Notes under the pieces: model-generated
Database searches by the model: none
Told to the model about the DNA's origin: nothing
Seen by the model: the letters and a program-made list of their open reading frames with translations, nothing else
Made by a program: the position numbers and the translations under genes
NCBI GenBank assembly: GCA_009774375.1
Contig: VSNO01000065.1
Span: 1-23,173, forward strand
Origin: Lachnospiraceae bacterium
GTDB lineage: Bacteria > Bacillota > Clostridia > Lachnospirales > Lachnospiraceae
Reading direction: 5' to 3'
DNA: 23,173 nt
Part shown: one piece after another, positions 9,255-16,269 of the stretch
Layout: each line of letters starts with the position of its first letter
Position numbering within the stretch: position 1 is the first letter of the stretch

Positions 9255-10277
9255 CGACGATGCCCTGACACGGAAAGGAATCCGCATGCTCATGCCCTGG
9301 GACAGACACCAGATGGAAATCGTTGGGGAGAGCGCAAACGGAAAAGAAGCGCTGGATTTCCTGAAAGAGAACAAAGTGGATCTCGTCCTTGTCGATCTTG
9401 ACATGCCTGTCATGGACGGTATGACCTTTATCAAGACTGCATCCGGGCTGTACCCGGAGCTAAACTATGTGGTGCTGACGATCCATACGGAATTTGAACA
9501 TATTCAGGGCGCACTGCGCTGCGGCGCCATTGATTACATCGCAAAGACACAGTTTGACAAAGAAAATTTTGACCAGATACTTGACCGCATCCATGCGGGA
9601 ATTATCCGGAAAAATTCCGTTTTTGCAGGTTCTTCCGGCATGAACTGGAAGGAAAGCAAGATTTTGTATCCCTCTGTCTATGCCCTTGTCACCATGGAAC
9701 TGGACACTGATGAACACATATTCAGATTCTGGGAGTTAAACGGGCTTTCGGGACGGAAAGATATCTATGAACTGATGGGCGGCGTATGGGTATTCACGGA
9801 ACAGAAAGAGTACTTTGCATTCCCCGACAATTTTCCAAATACCATACTGCTGCGCATTCTCGATGTCTCCGACATGACCTTTGCCCAGCTTGGCAAACTG
9901 CTCCGCCGGTTTATGAACAACCGATTTTTCTATGAATACCGGCCCGTCAAGGCTGTCAACGACAAACACGCGTATGAGCTTTATGAAGAGGAGACCATTC
10001 AAAACGAGGAAACCGTCGAGCGGTTAAAAAAAGACTGGCTGTCCCTGAACTGGGTATACGAAAATGCCGCTGCTTCCACGATATCGTGGGCGTATCCTTC
10101 ATTGATTACTGTACCCAGGTACGCATGGAACACGCAAAGCAGCAGCTTGAAAACACGGATAAATCCATTCAGGAGATCGCTTTCAGCGTCGGATATAACG
10201 ATGAAAAATATTTCAGCCGCAGCTTTAAAAAACTGACCGGACTCATTCCCAGCGATTACCGGAAGGGATGCAGGTAA
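9232..10277 (+). pseudogene. AraC-type response regulator with internal deletion
   Basis: Partner regulator of the headless kinase, with its start overlapping the kinase end by 23 bases. I chose ATG 9232 over ATG 9223 because AAAGG at about 9216-9220 is correctly spaced only for 9232. The receiver domain is complete: VDDDALTRKG, phospho-acceptor Asp55 in LVDLDMPVMDG, and Lys in YIAKTQF. The linker is intact to about DWLSLNWVYEN (near 10062). The next sequence, readable only in another frame, is FHDIVGVSFIDYC and the second helix-turn-helix (SIQEIAFSVGYNDEKYFSRSF), ending SDYRKGCR at 10277. The first AraC helix-turn-helix and the rest of the linker are gone: the remnant is about 348 codons against about 500 or more. 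The deletion is out of frame, so no DNA-binding output should be made. Confidence 0.87.
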
Positions 10278-11142
10278 GCCTCTGATACTCCTCATCCGTA
10301 ATCTGCAAGATTCCCCCGTGGCGTTTTTTCGTTTTCCCCATATCGTATTCGTCCGGCGATAAAATCCTGAAACGGCCGGATGACAGGTCGTCTGTCAACA
10401 TGGGCAGATATCCTTTTCCAGTCTGGAACTGATCCGCGATCAGACACCATGTCTTGCCATCCGGCATACGGTAACCCTCCGGCCCCTCAACGCCCACCAG
10501 ATCATCCAATACTGGGGAGGATATCCTGGCAAACTCCCCTGTCAGGGAATCCGACCGTTCCATCACCAGCCGCTTGTCCGTCTCATCCTTGGAAATGCGA
10601 TAGTACTGTCCGTTGTCCTCCAGGATTGTCGTATCGATCACATCTTTTTCTTTCTCCATGTACAGGAACGTATCCGAAAACTGCTCGAAATCCGCTGTAT
10701 AGGCCGCGTAAATCCTGTGTTTTCCGTCTACCTTTGACGCAAAAAATACAAGAAAAGCTCCTTTTTCCCTGTCAAATACCGCTTCCGGCGCCCACACGCA
10801 CCCGGCTTCGGGGATTCCGACCTCGAAGCTCCTCTCCTTTGTCCAGTGCACGAGATCGTCCGTCTTCCACACGATAATACTCCTGCTCCCGTTCTCCTGT
10901 GCCTCCTTCCAGCCTTTCCCCGCCTCGATGCGCAGATCCGTAGCGATCAGATAAACTGTACCTGTCTGCGGATGCCGCACCAGAAACGGATCGCGCACGC
11001 CGCAGGTACCCGTCTGTGATAATAAAACAGGATTTCCATTGTACAGGTCCTTCCAGTGCAGTCCGTCCCTGCTCACAGAAAAATAGACCTGTTCCCCATT
11101 TTTTTCTTCCCCGATAAAATGTGCAAATAAATATGCTGCCAT
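10243..11142 (-). CDS. GH43-type glycosidase (single domain)
   Basis: Putative cytoplasmic five-bladed beta-propeller glycosidase of GH43 type, 299 residues, no signal peptide. Motifs seen are AYLFAHFIGEE at the start, the GVRDPFLVRHP block with the family Asp, CVWAPEAVFD, and VEGPEGYRMPDGKTW with a candidate acid Glu. It probably removes arabinosyl or xylosyl/galactosyl groups from imported oligosaccharides; substrate cannot be read. The start ATG at 11142 has an excellent GGGGAGG (11148-11154) and lies 20 bases after the stop of the AlbA_2 gene, so it is probably co-transcribed with it. The 3' end overlaps the tail of the converging response-regulator remnant by 35 bases. The last residues (about TCIPSGNRWE) are an antisense reading of that tail, so a few native C-terminal residues may have been replaced. 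The core fold should be complete. Confidence 0.8.
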   Translation of the reverse strand: MAAYLFAHFIGEEKNGEQVYFSVSRDGLHWKDLYNGNPVLLSQTGTCGVRDPFLVRHPQTGTVYLIATDLRIEAGKGWKEAQENGSRSIIVWKTDDLVHWTKERSFEVGIPEAGCVWAPEAVFDREKGAFLVFFASKVDGKHRIYAAYTADFEQFSDTFLYMEKEKDVIDTTILEDNGQYYRISKDETDKRLVMERSDSLTGEFARISSPVLDDLVGVEGPEGYRMPDGKTWCLIADQFQTGKGYLPMLTDDLSSGRFRILSPDEYDMGKTKKRHGGILQITDEEYQRLTCIPSGNRWE

Positions 11143-11162
11143 AAAGACCTCCCCAATCACTT

Positions 11163-12545
11163 CTATATTTTTTCTTTGACACGCCAATATCCTGATCTGT
11201 CACTTCCAATTCTCTCTACCAAGCCTTTCTTCCTTAAGGAATCCAGTGTCCTCTGGATTGTTCTTACCGTTTTGGATGTTGCATTCCCCAATTCTTTCCT
11301 CGTATAATAAGGATTTTTCACAAGAAGGCTGTATACCGACTGCTCTGTTTTATTTAGAGTGACATTTTCAGTGACATTTTCAGTGACACTTTCAATAAAA
11401 ATACTTTCCATCATATCGTTTTGTGAAGCTGCTGTTTGTGTCTTTCTAAAAAACACAAACATGAAACCGTTTTCCGATATTTCATATGAATACTTCACAT
11501 TCGCATCTTTACACAAGCTGTTAATCCGCTTAAACCCACTTCCAAACTGCTCAATCGACTTGTTCAAATACAAAATCTTGGAAATGGACACATTTCGGAT
11601 AGACGATGGAAGATTTTTACTGATATAATCCTCTGGGCTGTATGTGCTGGCAAAGGTTCCCGGACTGTATATTGTTATTTTATCCGGATGAATGCAGATC
11701 TCATGATATGTATTGCTATTATACACTGCATGCGCATAGCTGTTCGCTAAAACCTCCCTGATTGCCGCAGTTGGAATCTCCGGAATTTCCTCCCGCTCTG
11801 TTCCTATAATTTCACTTCTCCAGTTTATATTTTTCAAAATATATGTCTCCGCCAGGCTCAACAGATTGAGTATGTTATCCTCATACATCTGCATATCAAG
11901 GAATGTCAGCTTCTCATCTGTGGCAAAAATTGCCGTTTTGAGCGTCACTGGACTGGAATTTCCAAACAATACATTTCCAGCGTTTGTCAGATAATCCCCA
12001 TCCACAAGTCCGAACCTTTTTAATATCGTCGGCGCGGTATACCGGCCTTCCGTCAGCCTGCCGACTGAAACTGCCTTTTCGCAAAATGCTTTCACTGCTT
12101 TTTTATCTGCTTGTTTTAATAATATCTCAGACCGTGTTTTCTCCCACTTGTCCTTATATTCATTTGCAGTGAAAAACTGCCTAAGTTCTGATGGTGTGAC
12201 TTCCCTGTCCTCATCTGCTGTGCGCAAATAATACCTGCCCATTGCAGAATAAGGAAAATCCTCTCCGTGGAACTCCACTTTAATAACATGACGACCCTCT
12301 ATGACTTCCTCTTGGATCACAGGATAAATCTGCGGTTTTATTGATTCATATACAAGCCGTGAGACATCCCTAAGTGACGATTCAGACACATCCTGCCCTA
12401 CAACATCGCCATTTGGCTTAACCCCAAAATACACTGCCCCGACTCCATGCTTATTCAGAATAGATGAAATTGAGATCATTGCCTCCCGCAATTCGCCTGT
12501 AGTTTTTTTGAATTCTAAAGTTTCTGTTTCTTTTCCTAAATTCAT
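11163..12545 (-). CDS. AlbA_2 / HATPase_c_4 DNA-binding regulator-like protein
   Basis: An intact 460-residue protein of the Schlafen-AlbA_2 (divergent AAA_4) plus HATPase_c_4 architecture, often annotated as a RecG-like or transcriptional regulator protein. The AlbA_2 domain is at about 8-125 (TLEFKKTTGELREA, GAVYFGVKPNGDVVG). The ATPase-like part is at about 245-370 with an N-box-like IREVLANSYAHAVYN and KITIYSPGTF. A winged helix ends the protein (about 397-457, TRKELGNATSKTVRTIQRTL). Between them, residues 385-396 are a tandem V-T-E-N repeat encoded by a 12-bp DNA repeat that also occurs in the promoter. The start is ATG 12545 with GGAGG upstream; the stop is TAG. The gene is visibly AT-richer than its GH neighbours, suggesting transfer. 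Members of this family are linked to regulation or defence, but no function is proven; a sugar-locus role is only positional. Confidence 0.87.
   Translation of the reverse strand: MNLGKETETLEFKKTTGELREAMISISSILNKHGVGAVYFGVKPNGDVVGQDVSESSLRDVSRLVYESIKPQIYPVIQEEVIEGRHVIKVEFHGEDFPYSAMGRYYLRTADEDREVTPSELRQFFTANEYKDKWEKTRSEILLKQADKKAVKAFCEKAVSVGRLTEGRYTAPTILKRFGLVDGDYLTNAGNVLFGNSSPVTLKTAIFATDEKLTFLDMQMYEDNILNLLSLAETYILKNINWRSEIIGTEREEIPEIPTAAIREVLANSYAHAVYNSNTYHEICIHPDKITIYSPGTFASTYSPEDYISKNLPSSIRNVSISKILYLNKSIEQFGSGFKRINSLCKDANVKYSYEISENGFMFVFFRKTQTAASQNDMMESIFIESVTENVTENVTLNKTEQSVYSLLVKNPYYTRKELGNATSKTVRTIQRTLDSLRKKGLVERIGSDRSGYWRVKEKI
11358..11393. repeat. Three 12-bp tandem repeats inside the AlbA_2 gene
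   Basis: On the plus strand three consecutive 12-bp units, AGTGACATTTTC, AGTGACATTTTC and AGTGACACTTTC, occupy 36 bases. On the coding strand they encode E-S-V-T, E-N-V-T, E-N-V-T (residues 385-396), between the ATPase-like domain and the C-terminal winged helix. The core CAGTGACATTT also occurs twice in this gene's own promoter, in the opposite orientation relative to transcription. Confidence 0.93.
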
Positions 12546-12567
12546 AGTATGTCATTCCTCCAAAGAG

Positions 12568-12596
12568 AATATAACATACTTCTCCCAAAATGTCAC
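12568..12596 (-). promoter_or_regulatory. Sigma-A-type promoter of the AlbA_2 gene
   Basis: Reading leftward, -35 GTGACA (12591-12596, five of six consensus bases) is separated by exactly 17 bases from -10 TATATT (12568-12573), which is preceded by TG one base upstream (extended -10). A transcript would start about 15-20 bases before the ATG at 12545. The -35 box is part of a 12-bp tandem repeat, so a protein bound there would compete with RNA polymerase. Confidence 0.7.
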
Positions 12597-12611
12597 TGTA
12601 AATGTCACTGT
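12588..12611. repeat. Two 12-bp tandem repeats over the -35 box, putative operator
   Basis: Two perfect copies of AAATGTCACTGT (plus strand) lie end to end at 12588-12599 and 12600-12611. The first contains the -35 hexamer of the AlbA_2 promoter and the second lies directly upstream. The 12-bp period is a little over one helical turn, suited to side-by-side binding of a repressor or activator. The core matches the repeat inside the gene body, but in opposite orientation. Confidence 0.75.
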
Positions 12612-12629
12612 ATTTTTAAACATTTATCG

Positions 12630-14633
12630 TCAGTACGCGATCATTGGAATGGATTCCGCCTTTTCCTGACATGGCTCCTTTCGGCCGTCCGCCACCTCAT
12701 ATATCGTGCTGCTGCATTCCCTGATCTGCCGCACCATCTCCGCGTAGGGGCGGGAGCAGATGTCAAACAGTCCGATATTGTAATTTTCCCCGTCAAACCG
12801 CCCCAGCACGAACTGATCGTAACACTGGAAATAATGACAGCCCACTCCGTTGGGATGCGCCGCAACGCGGTCACAGTAATAGCGGTACGCGATTCCCCTG
12901 TCCCGCTGGCTCCTCACTCCCTCAAGGCCAGTCGCCGGCAGTCCGGCATCCAGTGCGCCAAAATGAAATTCACCTATCATGACAGGCAGATCGACGCCCA
13001 GATCGGCAACACGCTGTATCTTTTCCGTCGGGTCCGCCGCATAACAATTGATGGAGAACACGTCAAAATTCTCCCACCCAGTCACCAGATCCGAATCGGA
13101 AATCCACGCCCACCGCATACCGAGTATCATGTGGTTCGGATCAACCCTGCGGCACTCGCGCACAGGGATCTCAATATAGGCGCGCAGCATCTGTCTGGAA
13201 AATTCCTTCATATCCTCACGCGCGGCTGACGACCATTTCGATACTTTTTCCTGCGGCGCATACAGACTGTCAAAGCTCTCCAGACTGCTGTTCCATGCAC
13301 GGTTCAGCGCCTCTATAGTCTGATAGCGCTCCTGCAGGTATGCCACCAGTATTTCTTTGCAGGCTGTCCTTGCCGGATTGTGCAGCACCTCGTCCGCGAG
13401 CACCAGATTGTCAACGAACGCCCATGCAGGTTCATTGCGCAGGAAATATCCGATCATCAGCGGATCATTTTTGCGTGCGGCAAGCGCCTGTGCACACCTT
13501 TTCGCCGCAAGCTGGTACTCCGCACTGAACACATCGGGAAAGTCGCGGAAAATACTGACGGCTGTCGCTGGGAACTCTGGCAGCGATGTCACATAGGGGA
13601 TATCCAGCACGCCCAGAAGACGCTCGTCACTCCAGTTTCCCAGCGTGTTCATGCCGTATTTTTTCAGCTGGCAGGATATCATCTTCTGCCACTGTTCATA
13701 CCATGCTGCGCCAAACACTTTATACAGATTTGCCTGTGCGTAGAAGAACATGCGTGACTCACGGCGCCCTTTTCTGCGCTTTGGCTCACGAAACATATCC
13801 TGATACACCGCATCGTCCCTGTCCGGCAGCCAGTCCAGCCATTTTTCCACACCGTCAACGCGGCAGTCTACGCCAACCCCCACACAGTCAGGCCCCATGC
13901 TGAAATACGCATACCCCAGCGGGTCGGTCAGCCACCATTTCCCGTTTTCTTTGACACTGGAAAAATAACCCAGTCCGACCTTTAATTTTTTCTTCTTCCA
14001 GCCGCCATAGGCAGACCAGTCCTCAAACGGATAACCATTGTCTGTCTCCTGCGCCTGTTTCGTCAATGCCGTTTTGAGTTCCTCCAGCCCCTGTGTTTTT
14101 CCCTCCCATGACCTGGACTTACTCTGTCCAAAGCAGTCCACCAGTTTTTTGTCGGGCAGCCCCGCACTTGCCGGATAGGCATCGGTCAGCATCATATCTT
14201 TTATTTTCAGCCTGACAGCGTGGAAAGAGGGCATTGCGGACAATACGATCTTTGAGATCTCCTCCCTGTCCACCCGCCTGCCATGGCACACAATCTTCAG
14301 GGCACCCGCCATCGCCTCCGGAAACAGCTCATGGGCATCCATCCAGTCCAGATCCAGACAAACCTGTGTCTCAGCCTGCGGCAGCAGGCCAAAGCGGACT
14401 GTAAACGCGGGCGGTTCCTCCCCATGCACATACACCAGCAGATTCAGCGCCAGACTGTGCTCCTCCAGCACCTCGGCGCGAAAAGTCAGCAAATGCTCCT
14501 CGCAGGACATCAGCTGCGGAAGGCAGAATCCTGTTCCTTCCTTTGCAAGTTGCAAAACATAGACACCCTGCTCTGCCTCCTGCAGAACCGTTCCCTCAGT
14601 TAGATATTCCTTTTTGATTTCTATTCCCTGCAT
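12630..14633 (-). CDS. GH50-like (clan GH-A) beta-galactan hydrolase
   Basis: A 667-residue putative glycoside hydrolase without a signal peptide. After an N-terminal beta-sandwich-like part (about 1-215), a (beta/alpha)8 barrel begins with VKENGKWWLTDPLGYAYFSM, the signature opening of beta-agarase/GH50-type enzymes. The clan GH-A catalytic pair is visible: acid/base Glu401 in FLRNEPAWAF and nucleophile Glu555 in MIGEFHFGALDAG, the latter close to GH50 nucleophile motifs. Substrate is likely a beta-linked galactan or related glycan; true agarase activity is not implied. I chose ATG 14633 because GAGGAGA lies upstream; the frame stays open further upstream but only as an alternative frame of the ABC gene. 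It follows that gene by 43 bases and ends 18 bases before the promoter repeats of the AlbA_2 gene. Confidence 0.78.
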   Translation of the reverse strand: MQGIEIKKEYLTEGTVLQEAEQGVYVLQLAKEGTGFCLPQLMSCEEHLLTFRAEVLEEHSLALNLLVYVHGEEPPAFTVRFGLLPQAETQVCLDLDWMDAHELFPEAMAGALKIVCHGRRVDREEISKIVLSAMPSFHAVRLKIKDMMLTDAYPASAGLPDKKLVDCFGQSKSRSWEGKTQGLEELKTALTKQAQETDNGYPFEDWSAYGGWKKKKLKVGLGYFSSVKENGKWWLTDPLGYAYFSMGPDCVGVGVDCRVDGVEKWLDWLPDRDDAVYQDMFREPKRRKGRRESRMFFYAQANLYKVFGAAWYEQWQKMISCQLKKYGMNTLGNWSDERLLGVLDIPYVTSLPEFPATAVSIFRDFPDVFSAEYQLAAKRCAQALAARKNDPLMIGYFLRNEPAWAFVDNLVLADEVLHNPARTACKEILVAYLQERYQTIEALNRAWNSSLESFDSLYAPQEKVSKWSSAAREDMKEFSRQMLRAYIEIPVRECRRVDPNHMILGMRWAWISDSDLVTGWENFDVFSINCYAADPTEKIQRVADLGVDLPVMIGEFHFGALDAGLPATGLEGVRSQRDRGIAYRYYCDRVAAHPNGVGCHYFQCYDQFVLGRFDGENYNIGLFDICSRPYAEMVRQIRECSSTIYEVADGRKEPCQEKAESIPMIAY

Positions 14634-14676
14634 TTTCTTTCTCCTCGTCTTTAATCTATTCCAATATCCTCCAGAA

Positions 14677-16269
14677 TCAACTGCAATCGCTATAAGACGA
14701 CAGCTCAATAACCGCCTCCGCTTCCCCCGCCAGTCCCCTGTCATGCGTAACAAATACCAACGTCCTGTCCGTGCTGCAGATAAAATCTTTGAGCCATTCC
14801 ACGGTATCCGCATCCAGATTATTGGTGGGTTCATCCATAAAGATCCAGTCCCGTCCGCAGTACAGAGCCCTTGCCAGTGCAATTCTCTGCCTTTCGCCGC
14901 CGGATACGGAGCCGTTGGAAATCTCTTTTCCCGCAAGCCTGCCAAGTCCGGTAAGAGCGATCACCTGTCTGATCTGCTCCGCATTATATTCTTCTGACAT
15001 GGCAATATTTCTTTCCAGACTCTCTGAAAACAGGAAGGGCTCCTGCGGAATGTATCCGAAACAGTGAAACCATTCTTCTTCCCGCCCTTTTAGGTTCTCT
15101 TCTCCGATACAAACCTCCCCCTGATAATCCTGCAGGAACCCACAGAGTATTTTAACCAGTGTACTTTTTCCGCTTCCGTTTTTTCCGCAGATGGCGGTTT
15201 TCTTATGGTTAATTGTCAGGGAACAGTTTTCCAGAACCGGCGTATCGTCATATCCATAGGAAAGCGCCCTGACCATTATTTCCCCTGCTCCGCCGCTGCT
15301 GAACCCGGTCTGGGACTCATAGTCCTCCGCGCGGTAAAAAAAGGTCATCCTTTCCAGAACATCATCCAGGCTCCTCCTGTTTTTCACACAATAATCAATC
15401 ATGTTGATCATCTTTTCCACGACCGGAAAAATGACGAGCACGGTCAGAATGTCCGAAAGACCGATTTTTTGTCTGCTCATCTCGATACAGCCTGCCAGCA
15501 GAAGAAACAGGGGATAGAGGGCGGACGTAACCATGCCGGCCGACGCTGCCACTGCCCTGCCCCAAAAGGTTTTGGACAGCAGATTCTGAAAACCGGTCGA
15601 CGCTTCCTCATGGATTTTGCCGCAGGCTCCCTCTTCCCACCCGAATGCAGTAAAAACAGCCGGATGGCTGCTGATATCCATTTCATATTTTCTGAGCCTG
15701 GTATTAAATTCCCGTTCTGCCTGTATGCCCTTAGCAGACAGCTTCCCCATTTTTTCAGATGCCAGCCATTTTATAATGGACAGAGCCGCCACGGTCAGCA
15801 GCATGGCCGGATCGATCTTTCCCAGCACCACAAGCATGGCAGGCAGAGAAACCACTGTGCACAGGATATATTTCACCATAAAGACCAGAATCAGCCTGAA
15901 CTGGTTCGGATCATTCTCCACCCGGTATTGTACTTCTCCCAAAGAGACCTCCCGCTGCATCTCATAAGGCATGCGGAAATACCGGTCAAAAATGAACCGG
16001 TCATGCCGCAGGGCATCCTTAAACAGAAGATAATTGCCAAGCAGCCCCACTGACGGCAGCACCAGCGCGCTTACAAGGACACACAGCAAAAGACGCGCAG
16101 CCAGACAAAGCGAGCCGGATACATCATAAACCAGAATCCGTTCTGTAAAATCGCCCAGCACAGTTCCCAGCGCCAGCCCCAGATAAATATCCACCGTTTC
16201 CACCAGTGCCAGTATGGCCATCGTTCTCCACAGCATTTTAACACCATCCGTTATTATCGTCTTTTTCAT
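14677..16269 (-). CDS. ABC exporter half-transporter (membrane + ATPase domain), second of a pair
   Basis: Inner-membrane ABC exporter half, 530 residues. An N-terminal six-helix membrane domain (about 1-300) is followed by a complete ATPase domain: Walker A GKNGSGKST, Q-loop FGYIPQEPF, signature VSGGERQR, Walker B WIFMDEPTNNLD, H-loop VFVTHDRG. All catalytic residues look normal. The start is taken as ATG 16269 (MKKTIITDG); ATG 16284 is possible. It overlaps the previous gene by about 32 bases, and the two are expected to form a heterodimer. The exported or moved substrate is unknown. An exporter pair inside a sugar-import and glycosidase operon is unusual: it may pump a toxic sugar derivative, a peptide or a bacteriocin-like compound. 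Its partner has a nonsense codon, so function depends on whether this protein can act as a homodimer. Confidence 0.88.
   Translation of the reverse strand: MKKTIITDGVKMLWRTMAILALVETVDIYLGLALGTVLGDFTERILVYDVSGSLCLAARLLLCVLVSALVLPSVGLLGNYLLFKDALRHDRFIFDRYFRMPYEMQREVSLGEVQYRVENDPNQFRLILVFMVKYILCTVVSLPAMLVVLGKIDPAMLLTVAALSIIKWLASEKMGKLSAKGIQAEREFNTRLRKYEMDISSHPAVFTAFGWEEGACGKIHEEASTGFQNLLSKTFWGRAVAASAGMVTSALYPLFLLLAGCIEMSRQKIGLSDILTVLVIFPVVEKMINMIDYCVKNRRSLDDVLERMTFFYRAEDYESQTGFSSGGAGEIMVRALSYGYDDTPVLENCSLTINHKKTAICGKNGSGKSTLVKILCGFLQDYQGEVCIGEENLKGREEEWFHCFGYIPQEPFLFSESLERNIAMSEEYNAEQIRQVIALTGLGRLAGKEISNGSVSGGERQRIALARALYCGRDWIFMDEPTNNLDADTVEWLKDFICSTDRTLVFVTHDRGLAGEAEAVIELSSYSDCS

Noticed and set aside
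11358..12611. CRISPR-like array from the GTGACA repeats
   Set aside because: The units are 12 bp and directly tandem with no spacers.
14634..14945. Upstream extension of the GH50-like gene to 14945
   Set aside because: The extra sequence is an alternative frame of the ABC ATPase domain; the GAGGAGA ribosome site fixes the start at 14633.
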